From assembly GCA_021495925.1 (NCBI GenBank), contig JAKEKT010000037.1, positions 186,001 through 250,000 of the forward strand: a DNA stretch of 64,000 nt, written 5' to 3'. This stretch comes from Diplodia intermedia (Eukaryota > Ascomycota > Dothideomycetes > Botryosphaeriales > Botryosphaeriaceae). The notes beneath the pieces were generated by a model. That model made no database searches, was not told the origin of the DNA, and saw only the letters and a program-made list of their open reading frames with translations. Positions within the stretch are counted from its first letter, which is position 1; each line of letters begins with the position of its first letter. Shown piece by piece: positions 11,122 through 21,951 of this stretch. The translations under genes and the position numbers were made by a program.

Positions 11122-12197
11122 ATGAGCCAAGCTAGTATTCCCCTGCAAAATTGCTCAAGCAGCACGGCGACGTCACCAACCGCCGTCTCGAGCGCCTCCG
11201 CCGCATCGGCCAATCAACATGGCGCGGCTGTACAGCAAAGGGGCCAGCAGCAAATTTCAGCTGCCGGACTGGGCGGCGAACTGCCTCCAGGCTACCCCAA
11301 ATTAGCCGAGCGGATGGCGCTCGTACCGGAGACTGCTGTGTTCCGACGCTTCGGCTTCCTGAACCAATTGAATCTGCTGTACCTGCAGGCGGAACTGATG
11401 GACATCGAAGACCGGCTGAAGGACATGCAGAAGGCGGACAGCAGCAAGACCGGGTGCGAGAGATTCTACGCCACAGACTGGTTCTACCTGAAGGACGGCG
11501 ACAGCCTGCAGCTGAGGCTCGTCCAGGAAGCCCGGGAGAAGCTGGAGAGATACAGTAAGCGTCCAACTCCCCAGCTCACGCTCGGAGAAACCAGGTAGAG
11601 CTGACCGTACCGCGACTAGATACGGCGCTGATACAGCAGGCCCAAATCCTCCCCATGGAGCCGCCCGGCAAGCACGACTTGGAATACATCCAGAAGTTCC
11701 TCGCCTCTCGGCACATGGGACCCTGGGCGCTGGATGGCCTCGACGCCGAGGTGTGGGGCACCACCAAGAAGCCCAAAGCCCACGAACCCGACATCATCGC
11801 GCTCCTGCCCCGCAAGAAGGAGGACATCTTCTCCAACCTCGTCACGGCCGACGGCATGTCCAAATGGTTCAAGTGGGGCCTCGACCGCTTCCGCGGGCCG
11901 TCCCCCGTCCACGGCCTCGTCGCTTACGAGGAGAGCACGCTGCTGCGGCTCACGTACCTGTTCTCGACTGCGTTGGCGTCCTTGCTTCCGATTGCGTCCA
12001 TCGTGATTCTGTATTTCGTGCACTCGATGAAGGCGCGGCTGGGCATCATCGCGCTCTTCAACGTTCTGACATCTTGTTGTCTTGCCTTCTTTACTACTGC
12101 GAAAAGGACTGACATTTTCGCCGTGGCCGCGGCTTTCTCGGCTGTTCAGGTTGTGTTTGTGCAGGGAGAGGGCAACGCCGTTGTTGTTTGTCAATGA
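11122..12197 (+). CDS. DUF6594 family membrane protein, 336 aa
   Basis: Exons 11122-11554 and 11620-12197 are joined in phase by a 65-nt intron (GTAAGC...CTAG). After a Ser/Ala/Gln-rich N-terminus (residues 1-50) comes the family-typical opening GYPKLAERMALVPETAVFRR, then FGFLNQLNLLYLQAEL and a helical, charged section (LMDIEDRLKDMQK) likely to form a coiled coil. The last 100 residues hold three hydrophobic segments separated by short charged loops (about residues 258-280, 286-304 and 309-326), which suggests a membrane-anchored C-terminus. DUF6594 proteins are common in filamentous ascomycetes and have no established function. The gene converges on the RNA-dependent RNA polymerase gene with about 455 nt between the stop codons. 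The ATG chosen is the first in frame. Confidence 0.85.
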
Positions 12198-12652
12198 GGA
12201 ATGGGAGGAATCTGTTCTCGGTCAATGCCAGAGAAGTCTGCCCATACCCTGTTTCGTCATTCTTCCCATCGTCAGCCTATGCTACTGTCGGGATAAACAT
12301 TAACCGCGGAAGCGTCTCCACCCGAATTCACACAACCGTTCGTGAAGAATTTTTATTTTCAGTAACCAAATCCAACATTTTCAGAAGAAACCCCCAAAGA
12401 GCTAGAGAATATGAAAGATGAGACCCAAAATCGAGCCCAAAGTAACCCCTGACACCTAGCCAAAATCCAACAGACATTTTTTTTTTCCATCAAGAGAAGC
12501 CGTGTCATCATGATCAAGCAAAAACCACCACCGTCTATCCCCCCAGGAAAAAAAAAAAAAACAGCCCCAAATACCAAACGCTCCTCTAGTCGTCCCAGAA
12601 CATGTCGTTCACTGTACCCAAGAACCATCCACAAGCCGCACGCCCAACCCCC
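12198..12652. other. Convergent 3' region between DUF6594 gene and RdRP gene
   Basis: Contains T10 (12478-12487) and A13 (12548-12560) tracts, likely parts of 3' untranslated regions. No gene seen. Confidence 0.5.
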
Positions 12653-15600
12653 TCACTCATCGTCATCTTCCCAAACCCCCCCAATCTCCTCCGCCGCACT
12701 CGCATACTCCGTCTCATCCCCATCCCCGCCCCCACCCCCACCCCCGTCCCCACCACCGCCGCCGCCACAATCCACCACGCCGTCCCCCCCAAACCTCCTC
12801 TCGCCATCCCTCCCCTTCCTCGACGCGCCCCTCTCGGTCGCCCAGCCGGCCGTCGCCTTCCTCGCCGCGGCGGCGGCGGCGGGGGGCAGCTTGACCCTGC
12901 GCGGCTTGAGATTCGCCCACATGTCGAGCACGACGAGGCGGGCGCCGCCGGCGCCGGCGCCGACGCTGCACGCCTTTTGCCAGCACAGCTCCCAGCCGGC
13001 CATGTGGAAGGCGAAGGCGCTGCTGACGGGCAGCCCGCGGCGGCGCTTGTACCGCCACTTGGCGCCGCAGACGTGGTACAGGGCGCTGGCGCGCAGCAGC
13101 TCCCACTCGGACGGCACGCTGGGGACGACTGCGGTGGTGGTGATGTTGTTCTTGGCGATGACCTGGGCGTCGCGCTCCGTCTTGGCGTCGTGGAAGCGTT
13201 GCCAGCGCCGGATGACGGGGTGCTGGGAGGCGAGCTGCGGGCGGTAGGCGCGGAAGCGCGGGTGGCAGACGTCGACGGCTTTGTTGTACTGGTCCGGGTC
13301 GTTGAGGTCCTCGTTGATGGCGATGTTGTTGTTTTTTTTGTTGCCGTTGCCGTTGCCGTTGCCGTTGATGCCGCCGTGGTCGGCTTTGGCGTCGACGACG
13401 TCCGCGGCCATGAGGCCCGCCGCGCCGAACTTGTTCTTGTGCCGGTTGACCTCGACGTTCCACGCGTCGCCGAGCTGCTTCATCTCGGCCACGAGGAGGG
13501 CCAACTCCTCGGCCATGACGGCGTCGTCGTTCTTGGCCGCCTCGCGCTGCTCGTCGAGGAAGCGCTGCTCGAGCGCCGGGTCGACGTCGACGTCGACGTC
13601 GAGCGCCGGGTCGGCGCGCCACGCCTGGAAGCAGTCCTCCAACCGCCGCAGCGTCTCGTGCGTGTGCGGCTCGATGGTCTCGAAGTACAGGCGGTCGAGG
13701 ATGCTGTCCTTTTTGAACCCCGGCGAGGTGGCGCCGCCCGTCGGCTGTTTCTTGCCCGATCTCTTCTTCTTGGCCTTGTTGAGCTTCTTCTCGTCGCGGT
13801 CCTGCTCGCGGGCCTGCTCGTACGCCGGACATGGCAGGTCCTTCGGGATGCCGAACTTCGCTCTGAACGCGTCGAAGTCGGCCCCGTTGAACTCGTAGCC
13901 GTTCTTTGAGTGGTCCACGAGCAGGTCGTGGAGGTCGGCCAGGACTTCGGCCTTGTCCGACACGAGGTTGTTGTCGGTGTAGTAAACCCTCTCGTGCACC
14001 TTGGTCGCCAGGCCGAGGAGGCTGGGCTTGCAGTGGAACCGGAAACTCTCGCGCATGAACCTTCCGATGGACCGCGGACGCTTCATCTCCTCCAGCGTCC
14101 TCCTGTCGACCTTGATGCCATAACGCTCCGGGACGGGATCGTCCAGCGGCGGCGGCGCGTTCTTGAACGGCGCGACGAGGTCGGGCTCCCAGCACACCCA
14201 GAACGTGTCGCCGTCGTAGTCGCCGCCCTGCAGCTTGCCGGCGAGCGGGAAGCTGCCGCGCGTCGGGAAGACGACGACGTCCTTGAGGTGCGAGAGCTCG
14301 AGCTTGAAGCACGCTCGCACCTTTTGGATATCGGATCGTCTCAGCGCCGGGTTGCGGGCTACTATGACTTGGCGGTTGTCCAGGAAGCTCAGACACTCAC
14401 CGGAAGCCTCGTCGATGAAGCTTTTGGTGAAATGGACGTGTATCTCGCCGGGGGCGAGAATGCCGGAGGGGTCTGCTACTCCCTTGATGTACGTGCAACG
14501 CGGAAGTGGGACGCGGACGTTTTGTCGCAATAGCCGCAGGCTCCTGGCTACGAGCCGTTGTGTCACGTTGGCCAAGTATTCGCACGACGTGTCAAACCCG
14601 GATTCCAGTAGCAAGATCACTTTCTCCTGCAGCTGGAGAGGCAACCCACCTTGCCAGGACAACACGTCCTCTCGCGCCCGTTCTTCGGCCAGCGAATTCT
14701 GCTTATTGACCCATTTCCTGAGGTGGACTGGATTCTTGGTTGCCTCAAGCAGGCTGTATCGCTCCTTATTGAAATGATCCTCGAAAGTCCTTCTCAGCGC
14801 TTCGACCGGCACCCCGCGGTCGTGCAGGATCGGGAAGAACGACAAGTATACACTTGAAGGTTCAGCCGTACCCGTGGTAGAATGCAGGTCGAAAGTGAAT
14901 CTGAGCGGGTCATAGTCACTGTCGGTATCATCTTCGTGCGGTTCGAACTTGACCTGGCTGTCCGAGACCTCAATCCACGTCTTGCAATGGAACGCCTCCG
15001 TCGTGTCAGGCGATGCGCTCAGCATCCACATTCCTTTGGCGCCGCCAATACGACCCTGGAATGTACTTGGGATAGGCCCGTCCTTGTTTGTGTTCTTCCA
15101 CAGAAGCCGCGCAGCCCCGACGGAAATTCTGGAACAGCCATCATTCATGACACGGCTCGTTTGCTCATCCACCGGCCAGGATATTGTCGTGTCGTTGAAT
15201 TCACGAGCTTCGTGCTCATTGTTCGCTTTGATATCCCCCACAAACCGAACTTGGCTTGGCTTGAACTCCAGGGCTGGGAGTGTTGTCGTGAGACCAAGAC
15301 TTATTCTGGCGAAGGCCTTGAGGTATCGTTGGTTGGCGTTCTTGTCCAGAGGCATGAACCAGTTCACCAGGTCGTAGACGGACATTGTCCGCCGGGTACC
15401 GGATCTGATTTTCCCTGTCTCTTTTGTTGAATCGATATCATTTCCGCTGGTCGCGAAAAGGATAACTCGATAACCCCGCCCTTCATCCTGCGCACGGCCT
15501 TTGGATTTCTTCTTGTCCCCGATCGGCTCCACGTGGATCGTCTCCCATTTTCTGCCCAGGAACCTTTTTCCTTTGGCACCCAGCCACTCTGGGAACCTCT

Positions 15601-17621
15601 CCTCAATGGCTTCCAGCTGTCCTTTTAGGTGTTCTGGCAACCTATCTCCCTGAAACTTTGGCGTCTCGAGGTATAAGAAGCGATCGCCCCCAAAGGCTCG
15701 CTGAAAGCGGCAAGAGGTTTCTTCGAGCTGAAGAGGTTGGAGTCGAAGCTTGAAGATCGGCCCGTGGTTCTTATCGGTGAAGGACAGTTTTACCTTGAGA
15801 GTGATGTTCTCAAAAGCCTTGACGGTGCTGCCCTCAACGATTACCCCGGCATTGTTCCAGGCCTTCTCTGAGCTCCGCGCCATCTTTCCGAAACTGTCAC
15901 CAAGGGCATCATGGTGCCGGAAATAATCCCACAAGCACGAATACTCGTTCCATTCCTCGTTGTGGTCTCGCGGAAGCAGTATGTCAGGCTGGATTCCTGC
16001 CTCAAGAGCAACACGCAAGAACTCCCAGCGGTATTTGAACTCCATCTTCATCAGTTTTGCACCGATTTCGGGGACAAACAGGCCCCCTCTCGGCAAGGCC
16101 TTCGATTGATGGTGTTCTTGCGGTTTGGCCGAGCTGATGATATCCACCGACGATGGCATAGATGCATACGTGGATTTCTCAATGAGCTTTTCAAGGGGAT
16201 CGCCCCGAACAAAACGCGCCTCATTTGTTGGCTCGTTTATCGTCTCATCAGTCGGCTCATTTATCTTCTCAACAGTCGGCTCGTTTACTGTCTCCTCAGT
16301 TTGCTCATTTGCTGTCTCCTTCGCTAGCTCCAATTGCGACGGCCAGCTGATATCGGTATCAAGGGAGTAGTTCCCCGAGCTGGGAAACTCCTGCTGAACT
16401 TTGTCCGGCTGCGCTGGGTGCTCTATCTCTGGTAGGGCTGGGTAAGCGCTTTCTGGCTGGGAAAGGGCTTCCTTCTCGGGCTGGGAAGCGTCCACGGTCG
16501 TGGCAAACGACGTGTTCGCCGTCTTGTCCCCGTCGCGCGACCAGATCGAGTCTGTCCTGGACAAACCCGACCTTGTTGATGCGAATGACGTGGTTGAGTC
16601 ATTCCTTGACATGGTTGCCGAGATGTGCCTGGACGATGATGACCTTGATGACTCCGCTTGCCTTCTTAGGGCCGGTGGATCTGGAATCGCAAACGAGCCC
16701 TCGGATTTCTGGTTGCGGTCTGAGAAGGTTTTTTGTTGCTTCGGTGACCGCTCGCTCTCCGTTGATGTGTCCGAATGCCTCTTTCCCCGGCGTGTAGATC
16801 TGGAACCATGTTCGCCGTGATTGAAGAGCTCTTTCTTCCGTGTACTCGCTCCCAGCGAAGGTGACGGTGGTGCTTCACCTGGCTCCTCATCCTCGACGGC
16901 AGGTGGGGTGTTCGGCTGAGTTTGTTCGAACAAATCGTCCAGAGATGGATCACTTGCAACGTAGGAGGGCAAATTTTCATCCACAACTCGAGGTTTAGCA
17001 CGGAGCTCTGTTGACGCGTCTGAGACGTTAGCCTACCGTTGAGGCAGCATTCCCGCAGAGGCTTCCATTTATCGAGCAGCTCCAGCGACTGCAGATCAAT
17101 TGTCTGCAGAGATGGGTGGTAGAAGCGAGAGAAAACAAATGAGACGTTAACGTACGAGGACGATTGAAAACCGATGAAGGTGATTGGCGGACATCAGGCC
17201 GCGGGGACGGAGCCACCTGCTCCAGCCTATCTTGGAAAGACGTGCGGCTGACAGGGTCTTTGGCAAGAGCTCGCTTCAACCCTTCATCAAGAAGGTGATG
17301 CAAGTAGGGGAGGCGATCCTTGTCATGTTTTCCCCGTGCTTTGGCTTGGAATTCCTCGAGTACTCTGTCCAGCAGCTCGCAATCTTTAAAGTACAGTCTG
17401 CGGAGGAGTTGGTAGCACTGGTACTGGGGGCGCGCTTCTCTCTTAGCGGCGCTGTGTTGCGGCGACCACGTTTGCTCGCGAGTAGCGAGGCCGAGCCGCC
17501 AGTTCTGCTCAATGTTTTGAAGAATCGAATTGATCTGGTCATGGGCCTTCCCGCTTCTAGGCGTACGGGGTGAGGCGGTTTCTGAGCGCACGACAGCCCG
17601 GGCAGTCCGGGGCTGGTACAT
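12653..17621 (-). CDS. RNA-dependent RNA polymerase (QDE-1/SAD-1 family), 1610 aa
   Basis: Exon 1 is 17621-17156 and exon 2 is 17019-12653; the 136-nt intron (GTACGT...CTCAG) joins in phase, while two nearer acceptors give stops. The polymerase makes double-stranded RNA for RNA silencing (quelling or meiotic silencing in Neurospora). The catalytic GGDYDGDTFWVCW is present, with the DxDGD triad at nt 14207-14221 (about residues 1089-1093), 30-40 residues after a conserved RNP-Ala-like segment (VIVARNPALRRSDIQKV). The N-terminal 300 residues are low in complexity and include four 8-residue repeats (ANEQTEET, VNEPTVEK, INEPTDET, INEPTNEA; nt about 16222-16320). The C-terminus ends in a Gly/Asp-rich tract and WEDDDE. 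Length fits the long SAD-1-like class better than QDE-1, but which paralogue it is remains inference. GC content rises strongly toward the 3' end of the gene. Confidence 0.93.
16222..16320 (-). repeat. 24-bp coding tandem repeat in RdRP
   Basis: Four imperfect units encode ANEQTEET, VNEPTVEK, INEPTDET and INEPTNEA in the disordered N-terminal region of the RNA-dependent RNA polymerase. Unit number may vary between strains. Confidence 0.85.
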
Positions 17622-18277
17622 CGTCTTTGGAGAGTCGGCGCGTGCAGTCGAAGGTAAGGTGTATTGCGCACAGGAAGGGACGGATGCGGGAACAGAAGCA
17701 TGCAGCGTAAAAGACAGAAGACGGTTGACCGGGTGACAAAGAGGGGGAGGGCGCCCGCGTCGAGACGAGACGCTGGGGGCGGCGGCAGCAGCTGGGCGAT
17801 GATAAGGCGACAAGGCAACCCAGTCGAAACGCGGCGGCGCGGGGCGTGGCCCTTGGCGCGCCCGCGGCTCGGCTCGCAAAACGCCAAGTCACGTGGAGCC
17901 CGCCTCGGACCCCTACCCGCCGCTACTCGCCGCTCCTGCGCGTCTGCAACTGCCCGGAGTCATGCAACTGCTTCCCCGCCGCCGCGACCGCCCACATCCC
18001 CCCGTGTCTGCCCCCTCATTTCTGCAAGACATCCATCACGGACTTCACAATCGGCAAGGATGCTGGCATACGACTATGCAAGGAACCGTTTTCGCCTGTT
18101 GCATGCAGCCCCCCGCCGCATTGGCAGTCGGATCCCTGGTTTGCTTCCCGATTGGCTGTTGTTTACATGATTCGATTTTTGGGGCAGATGCGCCGCGAGG
18201 GATATTCATCATGCATTTGACTCGTGAAAACCAATAAGAAATCCAGCTGCCCTCTACTACCCGCCCTGAGGCGCCGT
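17622..18277. promoter_or_regulatory. Region upstream of RdRP, downstream of TCTP
   Basis: 656 nt holding the RdRP promoter/5' leader (minus strand) and the 3' end of TCTP. Very GC-rich near 17720-17900. No coding evidence beyond incidental open frames. Confidence 0.45.
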
Positions 18278-19112
18278 TTACACCTTCATCTCGGTGAGTC
18301 CGTGCTTCCAGATGGTGACGTACGGCGTGACACCGTCCTCACGGTAGTTGAGGAGGACAACCCTGGAGAAGGAGCGTTAATCGACACATGCGCCACGCAG
18401 AGCCGGGATGAATTGCCACTTACATTCCATCGGGATCCATCGACTCGCCAATGAGGAACTCGTAGTCCTTGAAGTTGGCGATGACCTTCTTGGCGAAGGT
18501 GGACGCCTTGGTCTCGAAGTCCTTGACCTCCTCGTCGCTGGCGCCCTTGGCCTTGAGCGCCTCCTTGACCTTCTTCATGTAGCCTGGAGCACCAGTCAGA
18601 TGCGTGCCTGCGCACCAAATCACGCCGGAAAAACATACCCTTGAGGTAGGTGAGGTACGACTTCTTGTCGAAGGAGGTCTCGTTGAGACGGAAAGAGTGG
18701 ACGACGTCGAGGACGGTCTGGGCCGACTCGTCGACATCATCACCACCCTCCTCAGCAGAGGGGTTGGCACCAATGTCTGTCCAGGCCGTCAGCAGTCGTC
18801 CGGCAGGCTGCAAGTCCTGTGTACTGACCGATGTTGTCATTGCCGACGGTGATCTTCTTGCAGTCGGCCTCGTAGACGGTGCCGTCAACCTCCTTCAGGT
18901 CGTAGGAGTCGGAGATGAGCTCGTCATCGGTGAGGATGTCCTGGCTGGGGCGTCAGCTGGCCTTGATCTGAGCATCTCGCGGTTGTCTTGTCTGGTCATT
19001 CGAGGCGGCGCATCGCTCGCAGCACATGGGGCCACGATCGCGATACCCCGCACACGGCCCTCTCAGGCGGCCAGACAAGGAGGCGGGTCGCGCGCACCTT
19101 GTAAATGATCAT
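18278..19112 (-). CDS. TMA19: Translationally controlled tumour protein (TCTP/Tma19), 169 aa
   Basis: Five exons on the minus strand: 19112-19098, 18940-18829, 18776-18639, 18583-18424 and 18362-18278. The four introns (157, 52, 55 and 61 nt) all keep the frame. The protein starts MIIYKDILTDDELISDSYDL and ends TIWKHGLTEMKV, both typical of TCTP. The TCTP signature regions are present (IGANPSAEEGGDD and the helical section KKVKEALKAKGASDEEVKDF). The length of 169 residues is normal. TCTP is an abundant cytosolic, ribosome-associated, stress-responsive protein in fungi. The first exon encodes only five residues (MIIYK), followed by the longest intron, an arrangement common in highly expressed fungal genes. 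It shares a 548-nt divergent promoter with SUR2. Confidence 0.96.
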
Positions 19113-19660
19113 TTTGGCGGTTGGTGGCGGTGGATGAGCTGAGGAGAGGGCGCGAGGAGCAGGCGGCGAGGAGTGTGTGGCGGTCTAATTCGCGATGATT
19201 GACGGGCGGAGAAGATTTGGCTGGATGGTGGGGTTTGGTTTTTCCTTCAGCGGCCCCGAGCGGCGCTAAGCCCCGAACCGGGTTGGGCGCTAGGGCTAGA
19301 GCTCGGCGTCGCGCAATCTCCGTTTTCGCCACAGGGCAGGAGCGATGCGCCGCCAGCTCGCCGCCGAGCCGTAGTGGCCTGCAGAACGGGTGACAGCGTA
19401 CGACAAGACCTAATACCAGGCGCCTCCTGTCTGCTCACTCTTCTCCTGCACCCGACCCTCCTTCCGCCTTATTGCTTCGAGCCTCGCGCAGCTCCCCACG
19501 CCTCTTGCCTTCCGCCGCTACCCGAATTCCGCCCTGTCGGCGACCGAAAACGCTGGGGCCCCTAGACACCGCCGGCGCCGCGCTGGTAGCTTTCTTACGC
19601 CGCGCTCATCCGCTCTCCTCTTCCTCACCACCATCGCCACCTCTGCCACTCCCCTACGCC
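19113..19660. promoter_or_regulatory. Divergent promoter between TCTP and SUR2
   Basis: 548 nt between the two start codons. It is GC-rich, with CT-rich tracts on the plus strand before SUR2 (19440-19460 and 19600-19650) that fit a fungal core promoter. No clear TATA box. Confidence 0.5.
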
Positions 19661-21039
19661 ATGGAGAATGCGACGATAGCCAGCGGGCTGCCCCCGCTGC
19701 CCGATTACACCCTCTACCCGCTCCCGCCCCTCGTCCCTGGCATTCCGGACAAGTACCTCACGCTGGCCCTGCCCATCATTGCCTACTGGAGCGTCTCCAT
19801 GATCTTCCACTTGATTGATCTCTGGGACCTGTTTCCGCAACACCGCCTGCATACCCCGGTCGAGCTCACTCAGCGGAACCACGTCTCACGTTACGAGGTC
19901 TTCCGCGACGTCGTCCTTCAACACTTCATCCAGACCGTTGCCGGGGCGGCGCTCGCGTGGAACGACCCGGAACCGACTTTCGGGCAGGAGGACTACGATG
20001 TCGCCGTGTGGGCACAGAGGATCAGGCTCGCCGAGAGGGCCATTCCCTACCTGCTCGGTGCAATTGGCTTCAACGCGCCCGCGTTTGCCAAGGACCTCTC
20101 CGAGTCTCGCCCCATGCTTGCCGGCGCTCTTGCTGGCGGAAGGTACCCCTGGTTGACTCAAGAGATTGTCTCCGGTGACCAGCTCCTTACCGCTCCCGCA
20201 TTTGCCTCTTGGGAGCTCTCCCTCGCCAAGTTTGTCTACTGGATCGGCATTCCAGCCATTCAGTTCCTCGTGGCTGTTTTAATTGTGGATACCTGGCAGT
20301 ACTTCTGGCACCGGGCGATGCACCTCAACAAGTGGTTGTACAGTAAGTCTGGCCCAATGACGTTATTCAGCCCCAACTAATTCGGAAAACAGCGACCTTC
20401 CACTCCCGCCACCACCGTCTATACGTCCCCTATGCTTACGGCGCGCTTTACAACCACCCTGTGGAGGGCTTCCTCCTTGACACTCTTGGTGCCGGAATTG
20501 CTTACCTGGTGACGGGTATGAGCATTCGCCAGTCCATGTGGTTCTTCACCGGCTCCACCATCAAGACTGTCGATGATCACTGCGGCTACGCGTTCCCCCT
20601 GGATCCCCTCCAGTTCATCACCTCCAACAATGCCTTGTACCACGACATCCACCACCAAAGCTGGGGCATTAAGACCAATTTCTCGCAGCCCTTCTTCACC
20701 TTCTGGGATAAGCTTTTGGGAACCATGTGGACTGGCGGCGACGTCAAACACAAGTACGAGCGCGCTCGCAAGGCCGCCGAGAAGAAGGCAGACATCAACG
20801 TGTTGAAGCCGCAATTCCTGCCCCCTGCGCTGAAGCCCGACAGCGCCTCCACCTCGGAACCCGCGTCTGAGGTCGAGAGCGTCAAGGAGCAGCCGCAGCC
20901 TGCCCTCAGGCGAAGCCCACGGAAGAAGGACCCCAGCGCTTCCCAGCAAACCGCAAACCTGAAGGGTCTTAGGGACCGCGTCAACAGCAACCTCCAGGGC
21001 AAGGGCCCCAACGTTCTCGGTGTCGAGAGCAGCCACTAG
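19661..21039 (+). CDS. SUR2: Sphinganine C4-hydroxylase (SUR2-type), 442 aa
   Basis: Exons 19661-20342 and 20393-21039 are joined by a 50-nt phase-1 intron (GTAAGT...ACAG). The enzyme is a di-iron membrane hydroxylase that converts dihydrosphingosine to phytosphingosine in the ER. The three histidine motifs of the fatty-acid hydroxylase superfamily are visible: WHRAMH before the intron, FHSRHH just after it, and HDIHHQ about 100 residues later. Hydrophobic segments include YLTLALPIIAYWSVSMIFHL near the N-terminus and the IPAIQFLVAVLIVDTW segment before the first His motif. After the catalytic part comes a hydrophilic C-terminal tail (Ser/Pro/Lys-rich, about 80 residues) not needed for the fold. 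The ATG at 19661 is chosen because upstream in-frame sequence is low-complexity leader. Confidence 0.94.
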
Positions 21040-21951
21040 GGTGGATTTCGATATCCCAGAGCCCAGGGCGACATGAATTAGCTGCATAATGTCTATTTAG
21101 TCGGCTGTCCTCTTGGTTGGTTAGGCTATTCTCGCAACGACTTTGCTCTTCTGCTCACCTTTTTCGACCTGTATAATTGCAGCCTTTCTCACATCTGGAG
21201 AGGCTTTCCCGTGTTTTTTTTTTTTCGCAGCGATTGGGGGGAGGCGTACAACTGAATGGGTTTTGGTGTTTCTTTTCAATTCCCCCTCTGGCAGCTGGGG
21301 CTTGTTTCGTGTTCTCTAGAGCTTCCTTAAATGTATCACTTACGCTCGCTCCAGGTTTGGTCTACCATTGAGAATATGTGCTGAATGAATGGAAGGGCGA
21401 AATAGGATACAAACACACGTACTAAACTCATCAAGTGCTTCATAGCACGAAGAATATGCACAAACACTGACGTGTTGTTGATGTAAGGACTCCGACAACT
21501 TTTGGGTTTCAACTAAGACAAAGGTATGGCTTCTGATTCATATATGTTAGCGCCTCGGGGCACAGCAGGTGACAGAAAGGTCGAGCCTTTAGGTCCCCAC
21601 CGAAGACGCTACATGCGTAGTTGAAGCCAATATCCGGAGGAGAACTTTCGATACTGATTGTATACAGTCATCATTCGTCAACTTGCCCTCTTATCCCGTT
21701 TGGTTCATAACAAGGTCCGTGATAAGTCTCGATGATTTGCATATGCTTACGTCATCTGATTACTGGCTGCTCCACATGCGGGGTGTGCTGCATGCAGTTG
21801 TGGCGTGTTCCACCGACGGAGATAAGAACAGGCGTACAAAATCGAGCTTCCTCCAGTTCCTGACAAATGTTTGCATTGGCTCGTTTCTACTTGAAATTTT
21901 CATCAATTTCTCGATCTCACCATCTCATGACTGATACTCCATCACTCCATT
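21040..21951. other. Intergenic region
   Basis: About 910 nt, AT-richer than the flanks, with a T11 tract near 21217. No gene or structured element recognised. Confidence 0.45.

Noticed and set aside
12602..13909. 435-codon plus-strand open frame opposite the 3' end of the RdRP gene
   Set aside because: Antisense shadow in very GC-rich sequence; translation is repetitive Val/Asp/Gly with no domain.
12714..14396. 560-codon minus-strand frame overlapping RdRP in another frame
   Set aside because: Arg/Pro/Gly-rich out-of-frame shadow; the RdRP frame carries the DxDGD motif.
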